The position numbers were made by a program, and so were the translations under genes. DNA of 64,000 bases from Coralloluteibacterium thermophilum (lineage in GTDB: Bacteria > Pseudomonadota > Gammaproteobacteria > Xanthomonadales > Xanthomonadaceae), in contig NZ_JBHSGG010000001.1 of the NCBI RefSeq assembly GCF_042654365.1, forward strand, positions 1 through 64,000. The letters run 5' to 3'. Positions 1 to 7,127 of this stretch are shown piece by piece. Below the pieces are notes generated by a model. That model made no database searches and was not told the origin of the DNA. It worked only from the letters and a program-made list of their open reading frames with translations. Within the stretch, counting starts at the first letter, position 1. Every line of letters begins with the position of its first letter.

Positions 1-6
1 CACTCC

Positions 7-897
7 TCATGGCCTTGATCGGCCTTCTCGTAAGTGTCCGTGAAAACGGGGGTGAACCCAGGTGATCTCGCCACTCGGAAAGATCGCCCGAGAGGCCTCA
101 CCCATGGACTGCTCCAACTGCTGGCGCATCTGCTCGGCCCGCTTGTCCATCCGGGCGATCTCGTCACGGAGCAGCACCAGCCCGTCGAAGGTGGCCGACA
201 ATTCGGCGTCTTCGCTGAAGTCGATACTGGTGTCGTTGCCGCTGTAGAGGCTGCGCAGGGCTCGGGCGGCAGAGTCGCTGCCATCCGCCGGGGGCGGGGT
301 ATCCTGGGTCACGTGCTCCCAGAACCTGGCCTCCAGCACGATCAGGCGCGAGATGACGTCCTCGTCGCGCTCGATCCGGTGCACCTCCAGCTTCTGGCCA
401 CAGAGCAGCACAGCCACGTCTGCGGCCGCCTTGCCGGTGACGGCCAGCTGGTGCTGGACCTGGATTTGGACATACTCGGGCACACCGTCCCGCCAGAGTC
501 GTGAGCCGTACTCCCCGGCCGTCTTGCACTCCAGGATCTGCACGTCCGGAACGCCAACCACCTCCCGGTCGACATTGGCCAGCATGAAGCTGTAGGTCGG
601 ATGCTGAAGCACCGCGTTGACCCGGCGGACCTTCCGTCCGGTCTGCTCGGTATACGCACCGGCCACAAGTGGCTCCAGCAGGGTGCCCCAGTACATGGGA
701 CTGTCCTGGCCGGGTTCATCATCCCGGGTCGTCCGCCCGGTCTTCTCCATCCAGAGCTCAAGCTGGCTCTTGTAGGGACAGAGCCCCACCGCAGCGGCAG
801 CATCGGAGCTCCCGATTCCGCGATTGCGGACTTCCAACCACTCCTCACGCTCCATCGAGCGCGTGCCGACCAGGCGAATCGCCGCTGATCTGCTCAT
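7..897 (-). CDS. YqaJ-family viral recombinase (lambda-type exonuclease)
   Basis: This 296-residue protein belongs to the YqaJ/lambda-exonuclease group of PD-(D/E)XK nucleases, which resect double-stranded ends for single-strand-annealing recombination. Near the N-terminus it has the family signature RNRGIGSSDAAAAVG, then the LANVDREV and ILECKTA segments that hold the metal-binding acidic residues and lysine, and a QVQHQLAVTG segment. The ATG at 897 follows a strong GGAGG ribosome site, so upstream in-frame residues are not used. The C-terminus (after ITW) is short and Arg/Pro-rich and does not look like the usual tail, so a late frameshift is possible. A perfect 15-bp hairpin lies just upstream. 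The annealing partner would lie to the left, outside the window. Confidence 0.85.
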   Translation of the reverse strand: MSRSAAIRLVGTRSMEREEWLEVRNRGIGSSDAAAAVGLCPYKSQLELWMEKTGRTTRDDEPGQDSPMYWGTLLEPLVAGAYTEQTGRKVRRVNAVLQHPTYSFMLANVDREVVGVPDVQILECKTAGEYGSRLWRDGVPEYVQIQVQHQLAVTGKAAADVAVLLCGQKLEVHRIERDEDVISRLIVLEARFWEHVTQDTPPPADGSDSAARALRSLYSGNDTSIDFSEDAELSATFDGLVLLRDEIARMDKRAEQMRQQLEQSMGEASRAIFPSGEITWVHPRFHGHLREGRSRP

Positions 898-915
898 TTC
901 CAATCCTCCAATAGA

Positions 916-949
916 AGAAGCCCGGCCTCCGTGGGGAGGCCGGGCTTCT
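916..949 (-). repeat. Perfect 15-bp hairpin upstream of the YqaJ gene
   Basis: AGAAGCCCGGCCTCC and its exact reverse complement are separated by GTGG. On the gene-bearing strand the hairpin sits between the small upstream gene and the GGAGG ribosome site of the YqaJ gene. There is no clear T-run on that strand, so it may attenuate transcription or protect the mRNA rather than act as a simple terminator. A second hairpin with the same GCCCGGC/GCCGGGC core lies upstream of the DUF932 gene. Confidence 0.75.
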
Positions 950-973
950 GGGTTGCTTTTACAGAGACGGAAC

Positions 974-1291
974 CTACACCGGGGTTGTCGCCATCGCTGA
1001 GGCCAGCACTCCGTTGAGGATGCTCTGAGCGCTCTCAGGACCACCTCCGGCCAGGAGGTGCTTGCCGAAGGCCACGCCGAAGGGCTCGGCCACCTCGTAG
1101 CACCAGACACCGGGAAACACCTCACTACATGCGCGCCAGGCCCGAGTCAGAAGCTCAGCCTGATCGATGCATGCCTGGACGTAGCCCAACTCCCCTTGAC
1201 ACGGGACCTTCGCGTACGGAGCCCCACTCTTGTCCAGTGCTTGCTTGGCCCCTATGGCGATGTACGCAACGTCGAGCTGATCGACGTCCAT
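974..1291 (-). CDS. Hypothetical 105-residue protein
   Basis: I do not recognise this protein. It starts with ATG three bases after the stop codon of the upstream DUF932 gene, so the two are almost certainly cotranscribed and perhaps translationally coupled. The protein is soluble-looking, with four cysteines (including WRACSE and VWCYE contexts) and a central stretch rich in acidic and aromatic residues, and no signal peptide or membrane segment. Its position between a DUF932 gene and a YqaJ recombinase gene suggests an accessory role in element replication or recombination, which is inference from context only. Confidence 0.6.
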   Translation of the reverse strand: MDVDQLDVAYIAIGAKQALDKSGAPYAKVPCQGELGYVQACIDQAELLTRAWRACSEVFPGVWCYEVAEPFGVAFGKHLLAGGGPESAQSILNGVLASAMATTPV

Positions 1292-1294
1292 CGC

Positions 1295-2251
1295 TCAGGC
1301 CACCAGCTTTATGGCTTCGTCCCAGGCCCGTTGCTTGATCTGGGCGCCCGCCCCGAACCATGCCGCATCCCTGCGGTGGTCGTCGCTCCTGGCACGCCGG
1401 TGGTGGTCAACGAACTCCGTCACGCTGCTCAGGACGCCCCAGGCTGTCCCCTTGGCCGTTGACAGCTCCGAACCCCTGCCCGCGCCGTCGTACAGCGCAC
1501 GGGCAACCGTGAAGGCCTGCTCGTTGACCGCGACTCCCTGCCCGTCGGGGTTGGGGTAGGTCAGCACGCGGCGCAGGAGGCCGTCCACCGAGTCCGGATC
1601 CACCGGGGTGTCCACCAGCGCCCTCATCTGGGCCACAAACGAATCCCAGGTCGACACGGTGATCCCCAGCTGACGCTTCACCACGTCGGGGTCGAACTGA
1701 CTGCGGTGCGGCACCTTCACGGCGCCCGCATTGCTGCCCAGCGCGATGGCCAAGGTGTTGTTGCAAACGACCCGAACCGAGGTGAACTGGGCTGTGGTGG
1801 CCAGCGTCCCATCACAGGCCGTGGCCAGCAGCAGGTAGCCTTCGACGCGGTCCTTCCGCTTGAGCACCGTGCTCTGCCCTGTCCTGGCCAAGGCCCAGAA
1901 CTTACGGCCTTCGCGCAGTACGCCGGCCGTTTCCAGCTCAAAGCCGCCGACCTCGGTCAGGTCGCGATAGAACTCCAGAATCTCCCCCGGCTGGACGACC
2001 TTGTAGCGCTTGGAGACGACGGACAGCGGGGCTTGCGTGTCTGACCGGTACAGGACCTTCTGTTCCGGGAAAGCGTTGATAGCCCCGATCCCGTTCTTGC
2101 CGACCACGTAACGGACTTCGGACTCTTCGATCGACCAGTCCATCCCTGCCTCTCGCTTCCAGACCTCGATGGGCTGTTGCGGCGCCAGCTTGTTGCCTAG
2201 CCCGTGCCACGGCCGCTCGCCGGCATAGGCCATTGTTTCAACCAGGTGCAT
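1295..2251 (-). CDS. DUF932 (phage/plasmid-like) protein
   Basis: This 318-residue protein matches the DUF932 family found on plasmids, phages and ICEs. Recognisable landmarks are GERPWHGLGNKL near the start, PLSVVSKRYKVVQP, and RVVCNNTLAIAL around the middle. The function is unknown; it is regularly linked to YqaJ/RecT recombination genes and may take part in element replication or anti-host functions. ATG at 2251 has an AGGAGA ribosome site; an in-frame extension upstream to 2362 would run through a hairpin and is rejected. It heads the DUF932, small protein, YqaJ operon. Confidence 0.85.
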   Translation of the reverse strand: MHLVETMAYAGERPWHGLGNKLAPQQPIEVWKREAGMDWSIEESEVRYVVGKNGIGAINAFPEQKVLYRSDTQAPLSVVSKRYKVVQPGEILEFYRDLTEVGGFELETAGVLREGRKFWALARTGQSTVLKRKDRVEGYLLLATACDGTLATTAQFTSVRVVCNNTLAIALGSNAGAVKVPHRSQFDPDVVKRQLGITVSTWDSFVAQMRALVDTPVDPDSVDGLLRRVLTYPNPDGQGVAVNEQAFTVARALYDGAGRGSELSTAKGTAWGVLSSVTEFVDHHRRARSDDHRRDAAWFGAGAQIKQRAWDEAIKLVA

Positions 2252-2285
2252 CTTTCTTCTCCTAACTCTTGGGCATAAACGCACA

Positions 2286-2307
2286 AGGCCCGGCAAATGC
2301 CGGGCCT
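2286..2307 (-). repeat. Hairpin upstream of the DUF932 gene
   Basis: AGGCCCGGC and its exact reverse complement flank an AAAT loop, just upstream of the AGGAGA ribosome site of the DUF932 gene. Core and placement match the hairpin before the YqaJ gene at 916-949. It may be an attenuator or the terminator of a gene that used to precede DUF932. Confidence 0.65.
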
Positions 2308-2741
2308 CGTGGTCTGTCGCGGGTTGGATTACGGAAATCTTGGGCGTTTGCAGCTGACGCATCTGGCGACGCTCACCAGAGCCGCCGCGACTACTACAAG
2401 AACGCAGTAGACCGCCTCGGACCTGTCACTCATAAGGAAGCCATCTTCAAGGTGCACAAGGAGCGCTGTGCCCGTGCGCAAAGCCAGACCCTACTGGCTT
2501 CAACGAGGTGATATGTGGCTGAGATTTTCTTAGATCGACTCTTTGCGCATTATCCACTCACGCTCGGACGAAATCGCCAGTGAGTCAGTCCCCATGAGCC
2601 AGAAAAGGCCCCAAAAGCCTGGAAGTATGAGATGGTGCGTCCGCTCTCGGCCAAGAGCGGACATCACGTAGCAACGCCCGGGATGAGAGAGCGGCCGATG
2701 ACTTACCGCCAAGCAAATCGCGCTGCACGCCCCAACAGATG
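2308..2741. other. Non-coding spacer with a dispersed-type palindrome
   Basis: About 430 bases without a gene I can support. Short open frames exist but have no ribosome site or family likeness. The only clear structure is a perfect 9-bp inverted repeat, GTCCGCTCT with a 6-base loop, at 2639-2662. A related but degenerate palindrome lies at 14476-14499, on the other side of the cargo genes. Confidence 0.5.
2639..2662. repeat. GTCCGCTCT palindrome, left copy
   Basis: GTCCGCTCT, loop CGGCCA, then AGAGCGGAC: a perfect 9-bp inverted repeat. It resembles a small palindromic repeat common in intergenic debris of mobile regions. The similar sequence at 14476-14499 places the two at the edges of the metabolic cargo. 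Confidence 0.55.
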
Positions 2742-3160
2742 TCATGCGGCCAGATAGGTGTCGGCTGAAATGACTTCCGCATACCCGAATGCGAGCGTTG
2801 ACATCAGGGCCGTATGCACTTGCTCGGCGGGCACGCTCTTCCCATCGAACTCGAGCTCGCGGGTTGCGCAGGCGTCGTGCACGACCGTTGTCTTGTAACC
2901 AAAATAGCCGCGGCGCAAGTTGTCGCGTCGATGCACATGTGGCTCATCGGCCAATAACCGTGACTTATTCGATGCCGTCGGAATCGAGTGTCTCCTTGAG
3001 GTCCGTCTTGTGGAACGAGTTCGGATAGTTCTTTGTGATGACGTGCTCGTCGTCTTGGGGGGCTACCTTCGGATGTATCAGCACGCCCTCGGTGCCGGGT
3101 ACGAAGAACGGCAGGTCGCCGGCGCGAACGCTTACCGGATCATGGACGCAGTCCGGCACT
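2742..3160 (-). pseudogene. Frameshifted isochorismatase-family hydrolase remnant
   Basis: Three pieces of one isochorismatase-like cysteine hydrolase are visible on the minus strand in different frames. The upstream piece reads FFVPGTEGVLIHPKVAP and ITKNYPNSFHKTDLKETL. The middle piece, in a second frame around 2905-2945, holds SHMCIDATTCAAA, which contains the catalytic cysteine of the family. The last piece reads GYKTTVVHDACATR and AEVISADTYLAA. A stop codon follows the first piece and at least two frameshifts separate the parts. The N-terminal strand with the catalytic aspartate is missing, so the gene is also truncated at the 5' side near 3160. It is surely non-functional. Confidence 0.8.
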
Positions 3161-3185
3161 GACCGGACCCGGCACGCAGCGGTCG

Positions 3186-3725
3186 TTAGCCCGGGACCTT
3201 GCTCCTGGCCTGGGAAGCGTCGGCCTCGATCCTGCGGCGCACCTCTTCTTCAAGACCCTTGAGCCCCCAGGTTCTTCCGATCGCGATCGCTTCATCGGCC
3301 TCCTTTCCGTCCACCCATGCGGCCCGGAGCGCTGCCATCGCACCGACACGGTTGCCGCTGGCACAGTGCACGAGCACCGGACGTTTCGCGTCTCGAACAA
3401 TGGCATCAAACGCCATCACGTTCTCACGGGTGAGATCCACTGCACCGCGTAATGGCAGGTTGGAGTACAGAAGGCCGGCCGCGCGGACGGCTGCCGCCTC
3501 GTCGAAATCTGGCGTCTCCGCATCCAAGGTGAGGTCGATGACGTGGCGGATGCCAGCATCACGCACGCGTGAGATGTCGTCGGCATCCAGCCGCCCCGCC
3601 GACACGATGCCCGGCGCAGGTGACACCGCATCCGCAACGGTCGGCAGTGCAGTCGGGTACGTGGCGGAGGCGCAGCCGGGGCCTGCGAGCGCAACGACAA
3701 GGAAGAGCAATGGAATAGGCTTCAT
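3186..3725 (-). CDS. Exported DUF442 (beta-lactamase-hydrolase-like) phosphatase
   Basis: This 179-residue protein belongs to the DUF442 family, a dual-specificity-phosphatase-like fold. The catalytic loop reads HCASGNRVG, with the nucleophilic cysteine and arginine in the Cx5R-type arrangement. A hydrophobic leader ending LAGPGCAS suggests export, possibly as a lipoprotein, although the residues before the cysteine are not an ideal lipobox. DUF442 domains occur fused or adjacent to persulfide dioxygenases in bacterial sulfur operons; their substrate there is not settled. This is the last gene of the MBL, YeeE, YeeE, DUF442 operon, 9 bases after the preceding stop. A second, cytoplasmic DUF442 gene lies at 6687-7127. 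Confidence 0.8.
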   Translation of the reverse strand: MKPIPLLFLVVALAGPGCASATYPTALPTVADAVSPAPGIVSAGRLDADDISRVRDAGIRHVIDLTLDAETPDFDEAAAVRAAGLLYSNLPLRGAVDLTRENVMAFDAIVRDAKRPVLVHCASGNRVGAMAALRAAWVDGKEADEAIAIGRTWGLKGLEEEVRRRIEADASQARSKVPG

Positions 3726-3734
3726 GGCATAACC

Positions 3735-4151
3735 TCAGGCGCGGTTGACGACACGGTGCAACAGGATGCCAGCCAGCATGGCCGGGATGAACCACAGCGC
3801 TTCGACCGAGCCGATCCCCAGGCCCGCGAGTGCAGGACCTGGACAGTAGCCGGCGATACCCCAGCCGATTCCGAACAGTGCCGCACCGCCGAGCAGCTTG
3901 CGGTCGACCTGCTTCAGGTTCGACAGCTGGAACGTATCGGCGAGCACCGGGCTGCCACGGCGCAGCACCAAGCGGAACAGCAGCCCGGTGGTGGTGACGG
4001 CGCCGCCGAGGACGAACGCCAGCGTCGGATCGAAATCTCCGAACACGTCGAGGAAGCCGAGCACGATGCGGGGGTCGGTCATGCCCGACATTGCCAGCCC
4101 CAGACCAAACAGCGCACCCGACAGCAGCGCGGCAATCGAGAACTTCATCAT
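3735..4151 (-). CDS. YeeE/YedE-family transporter, C-terminal-type half
   Basis: A 138-residue membrane protein with about four hydrophobic segments. It carries GLAMSGMTDP near the start and GWGIAGYCPGPAL later; the conserved cysteine in this last motif is a hallmark of the YeeE/YedE (DUF6691-like) sulfur-transport family. In larger family members two such halves form one thiosulfate channel; here they are split into two genes. The start codon overlaps the stop of the preceding half (TGATG), so coupled translation and a heterodimeric or stacked channel are likely. Substrate is inferred to be thiosulfate or another small sulfur anion. Confidence 0.85.
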   Translation of the reverse strand: MMKFSIAALLSGALFGLGLAMSGMTDPRIVLGFLDVFGDFDPTLAFVLGGAVTTTGLLFRLVLRRGSPVLADTFQLSNLKQVDRKLLGGAALFGIGWGIAGYCPGPALAGLGIGSVEALWFIPAMLAGILLHRVVNRA

Positions 4152-4567
4152 CAACTCCAGACGTGGCGCACAAGGAAGGTGGTTGCAATGGCCGTGGCCA
4201 TGAAGGTCAGGACGGCCGCCAGCGAGCGCATGGACAGTCGGCCGAGCCCACACACGCCGTGGCCGCTCGTGCAGCCGTTGCCCATGCGCGTGCCGAAGCC
4301 CACCAGCAGCCCGGCGACCACCAGCCCGACTCGCGAATAGTCCGTCCGCGGCAGTGGTGCACCGGGCACCAGTGCCATGTATAGGCCCGCGGCGACGATC
4401 AAGCCCAGCAAAAACATGGCGCGCCACGACACATCACCTGCCTTCGGGAACAGAACGCCGTTGAGGATGCCGCTGACGCCCGCGACCCGTCCGTTGAGCC
4501 ACAGCAACAACGTCGCGGACAGTCCAATCAGCACCCCGCCTGCCAGGGCGATCATCCACGTGGTCAT
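4151..4567 (-). CDS. YeeE/YedE-family transporter, N-terminal-type half
   Basis: A 138-residue membrane protein with roughly four transmembrane segments. Its signature is GFGTRMGNGCTSGHGVCGL, containing the conserved cysteines of the YeeE/YedE family, which moves sulfur anions or sulfur atoms through a cysteine relay. It overlaps the upstream dioxygenase gene by four bases (ATGA) and the downstream half by one, so all three are cotranscribed. With its partner it probably forms the sulfur import route feeding the persulfide dioxygenase. Confidence 0.87.
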   Translation of the reverse strand: MTTWMIALAGGVLIGLSATLLLWLNGRVAGVSGILNGVLFPKAGDVSWRAMFLLGLIVAAGLYMALVPGAPLPRTDYSRVGLVVAGLLVGFGTRMGNGCTSGHGVCGLGRLSMRSLAAVLTFMATAIATTFLVRHVWS

Positions 4568-5436
4568 GCCTCACCTCCCAATTGGTTCAGGGGCAGCCGC
4601 AGGTAGCGGATGCCGTTCGCGTCCGTCGGCGGCAGCTCGCCAGCGCGAATGTTCACCTGCAACGCCGGCAGAATCAGCTTGGGCGCCGCCAGTCTTGCAT
4701 CCCGTTCGGTCCTCAACTTCACGAACGTCTCCTCATCTGCCTCGCCGCCCACATGCACATTGCGCTGCTTCTGCTCGTCGAGCGAGCTCTGCGGATGCGC
4801 CTCGCGCTCGGCCGGCGGGTAGTCGTGGCACAGGAACAGGCGGGTGTCGGCGGGCAGATCGAACAAGGTGCGGATCGATCGGTAGAGCTTGCGCGCGTCG
4901 CCCCCTGGGAAGTCCACTCTCGCGGTGCCCGTTTCAGGGGCAAACACCGTATCGCCCACGAACGCGGCGTCACCAACGAGATAGGTCAGACTATCGTCGG
5001 TGTGACCGGGCGTCGCGATCGCACGCGCTTCGAGCTCGCCGATGGCGAACGTGTCTCCATCGGCGAACAGCCGATCGAACTGGCGGCCGTCGGTGGCGAA
5101 CTCCGGCTCCATCCCGAACAGCGCCTTGAAGCGCTCCTGCACCTGGGTGATACCGCGACCGATCGCGACCTTCGCGCCGGTTTCGCGTTTGAGGTATGCC
5201 GCCGACGTCAGGTGGTCGGCATGCGCATGGGTTTCAAGGATCCAGTCCACGATCAGCGAATGATCGCGCACGAACGCGAGCACGCGGTCGGCCGAGGCGG
5301 TCGAGGTTCGGGCACAGGCGGGATCGTAGTCGAGCACCGGGTCGACGATGGCGGCATGGCCACCGTCACGATCGTAGACCACGTAGGTGAAGGTGAACGT
5401 GGCCGGGTCGTAAAAGCTCTGCACCTGCGGATTCAT
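4564..5436 (-). CDS. blh: Blh-type metallo-beta-lactamase persulfide dioxygenase
   Basis: A 290-residue metallo-beta-lactamase fold protein similar to the bacterial Blh/sulfur-dioxygenase group, which oxidises glutathione persulfide to sulfite with a single non-haem iron. The metal motif HAHADH is at residues 70-75, followed by ATPGHTDDSL, VGDTVF and FLCHDYPP with further metal ligands. The C-terminal extension after residue 200 (EQKQRNVHV) is typical of the group. It is the first gene of the minus-strand sulfur operon and diverges from the ArsR repressor gene. A good sigma-70 promoter lies in front (5472-5500). Gene symbol by analogy with the Xylella/Agrobacterium bigR-blh locus. Confidence 0.87.
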   Translation of the reverse strand: MNPQVQSFYDPATFTFTYVVYDRDGGHAAIVDPVLDYDPACARTSTASADRVLAFVRDHSLIVDWILETHAHADHLTSAAYLKRETGAKVAIGRGITQVQERFKALFGMEPEFATDGRQFDRLFADGDTFAIGELEARAIATPGHTDDSLTYLVGDAAFVGDTVFAPETGTARVDFPGGDARKLYRSIRTLFDLPADTRLFLCHDYPPAEREAHPQSSLDEQKQRNVHVGGEADEETFVKLRTERDARLAAPKLILPALQVNIRAGELPPTDANGIRYLRLPLNQLGGEA

Positions 5437-5471
5437 TTGACAGCTTCTTGCTCTGTACTTTAGGTACTGCT

Positions 5472-5500
5472 ACATTACATTCGTCACCTGTCCTTGTCAA
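5472..5500 (-). promoter_or_regulatory. Sigma-70 promoter of the blh-yeeE operon
   Basis: On the minus strand TTGACA (5495-5500) and TAATGT (5472-5477) are separated by exactly 17 bases, a near-consensus sigma-70 promoter about 36 bases before the blh ATG. The whole 87-base divergent region is AT-rich for this genome, and TTTAG/CTAAA elements flank the promoter, which fits a binding site for the neighbouring ArsR repressor. The operator boundaries are inferred, not seen. Confidence 0.7.
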
Positions 5501-5523
5501 GAACTTACTAAACTACATCCGCC

Positions 5524-5868
5524 ATGGCCCGTTCATCAAAGAAGATACGTCCGATGCCCTCGACCGAGCAGATGGCGCAGCATGCCAATGAAGCGGCCGC
5601 ACTGTTGAAGGCACTGGCCCATCCGGCACGCCTGCTCGTGCTGTGCCAGCTGGTCGAGGGCGAGGCTTCGGTAGGAGAGTTGCAGCCGATTACCGGGCTC
5701 AGCATGTCCGCCCTGTCGCAGCACCTGGCCGTACTGCGCGAGATGCAGCTCGTCACGACGCGTCGCGAGGCGCAGACCATCTACTACGCGCTAGCCGAGG
5801 GCCCTGCTGCAAGCGTGCTCGATACGCTATACGCCGCCTACTGTGGCAGCCAGGAGGCTGTCCAATGA
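5524..5868 (+). CDS. bigR: BigR/SqrR-like ArsR-family sulfide-responsive repressor
   Basis: A 114-residue winged-helix ArsR protein. The recognition region reads SMSALSQHLAVLREMQLV. Two cysteines, C41 in the VLCQLVEGE segment of helix 2 and C107 in the last helix (AAYCG), match the redox pair of BigR/SqrR/YgaV, which form a disulfide or tetrasulfide with reactive sulfur species and then release DNA. There are no metal-binding clusters of the arsenic/cadmium type. It is divergent from blh and overlaps the TauE gene by ATGA, so it probably controls both sulfur operons from the shared 87-base region. Confidence 0.85.
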   Translation: MARSSKKIRPMPSTEQMAQHANEAAALLKALAHPARLLVLCQLVEGEASVGELQPITGLSMSALSQHLAVLREMQLVTTRREAQTIYYALAEGPAASVLDTLYAAYCGSQEAVQ

Positions 5869-6650
5869 CCACGTTCCAGTTAGTGATGGGGGTCATTTCC
5901 GGCGGCGTCGTCGGCTTCACGCTCGGGCTGGTCGGTGGCGGCGGCTCCATTCTCGCGGTCCCGCTCATGGTCTACCTCGTCGGGGTGCGCGACCCGCATG
6001 TGGCGATCGGCACCAGCGCGCTTGCGGTTGCGGCCAACGCACTTATCGGCCTGACCAACCATGCCCGCAAGCGCAACGTGAAGTGGCGTTGCGCCGCGGC
6101 GTTCGCTATCGCCGGCGTGCTGGGCGCGTGGTTCGGGGCGATGCTCGGCAAGGCCATGGACGGGCAGCAGCTGCTTGCATTGTTCGCGCTCCTGATGCTC
6201 GTGGTCGCCGGCATGATGTTCCGCTCGCGCGGAAGTGAAGGGGATCCGGCGGTGGTGCTCAATCGGGGCAACGCGCCGAAGCTGCTGGGTTCGGGCGCGG
6301 TCACCGGGCTCCTGTCGGGTTTCTTCGGTATTGGAGGGGGCTTTCTGGTAGTACCGGGCCTGATCGCCTCGACCGGCATGCCGATCCTGTTCGCGGTCGG
6401 TTCATCGCTGCTCGCCGTTACCGCCTTCGGACTGACCACCGCATTGAGCTACGCGAGCTCCGGACTGGTCGCCTGGTCGCTTGCGGTGGCGTTCATCGGC
6501 GGCGGCGCGGTCGGCAGTCTGTTTGGCGCCCGCCTCGCCACACGCCTGGGCGACCGCAAGGGCGTGCTCAACACGGTGCTTGCCGGCCTGATCGTCGTCG
6601 TCGCGGTGTACATGCTGTACCGCACCGCGAGTGAACTCGGCTGGATCTGA
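5865..6650 (+). CDS. TauE/SafE-family sulfite/sulfonate exporter
   Basis: A 261-residue membrane protein with about eight hydrophobic segments. The two repeated halves carry the glycine-rich family motifs GLVGGGGSILAVPL near the N-terminus and GFFGIGGGFLVVPGL after the middle, as in TauE/SafE permeases. It overlaps the repressor stop codon (ATGA), so translation is coupled. In sulfur operons with persulfide dioxygenases this family is thought to export sulfite, the toxic product of the dioxygenase; that role is inferred here. An upstream extension of the open frame into the repressor gene is an antisense-like artefact and is not used. Confidence 0.88.
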   Translation: MTTFQLVMGVISGGVVGFTLGLVGGGGSILAVPLMVYLVGVRDPHVAIGTSALAVAANALIGLTNHARKRNVKWRCAAAFAIAGVLGAWFGAMLGKAMDGQQLLALFALLMLVVAGMMFRSRGSEGDPAVVLNRGNAPKLLGSGAVTGLLSGFFGIGGGFLVVPGLIASTGMPILFAVGSSLLAVTAFGLTTALSYASSGLVAWSLAVAFIGGGAVGSLFGARLATRLGDRKGVLNTVLAGLIVVVAVYMLYRTASELGWI

Positions 6651-6686
6651 ATTTCGTTCTTCCCCGCAAACGTTCCGGAGGCTCCC

Positions 6687-7127
6687 ATGAACACACCCTG
6701 GCGCTTCGCTGAAGATCACTACGCCGGTGGGCAGCCCACGCCTGCGCATCTGGCCGAACTCGTGCGCGAGGGCGTGCGTACGGTTATCAATCTGCGTGCC
6801 CCAGAAGAGCCGGCGGAGTACGACGAAGCCGCCGAGGCCGCCCGGCTCGGCGTGCACTACGTATCGCTGCCGATCGCCGGCGCCGCCGATCTCGACCGAG
6901 CCCGGGTGCGCGAGTTCGGCCAGACGCTGGACGATGCGCGCCGCGAAGGCGGGGTCCTGATCCATTGCGCGAGTTCCAACCGCGTGGGCGCAATGATCGC
7001 GCTTGACGCGACACTCAACCGCGGCTGCTCGCTGGAAGCGGCGCTCAAGCGCGGCCGTGAGGCCGGTCTGGCGACGCTGGAGCCGGCGGTGGTCGCGCTC
7101 GCGGAAAACGAAGGAGCCCGGTCATGA
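6687..7127 (+). CDS. Cytoplasmic DUF442 phosphatase-like protein
   Basis: A 146-residue DUF442 protein with HCASSNRVG as the catalytic loop and the family start GGQPTPAHLAEL. It has no signal peptide, unlike the paralogue at 3186-3725. A CCGGAGG ribosome site precedes the ATG at 6687, and its stop overlaps the start of the next metallo-beta-lactamase gene. In some bacteria DUF442 is fused to the N-terminus of the same type of dioxygenase; here the two are separate but translationally coupled, so they probably act on the same sulfur pathway. Confidence 0.82.
   Translation: MNTPWRFAEDHYAGGQPTPAHLAELVREGVRTVINLRAPEEPAEYDEAAEAARLGVHYVSLPIAGAADLDRARVREFGQTLDDARREGGVLIHCASSNRVGAMIALDATLNRGCSLEAALKRGREAGLATLEPAVVALAENEGARS

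Noticed and set aside
2269..2511. 80-codon plus-strand open frame in the spacer
   Set aside because: No ribosome site, no family likeness, and it crosses the hairpin at 2286-2307.
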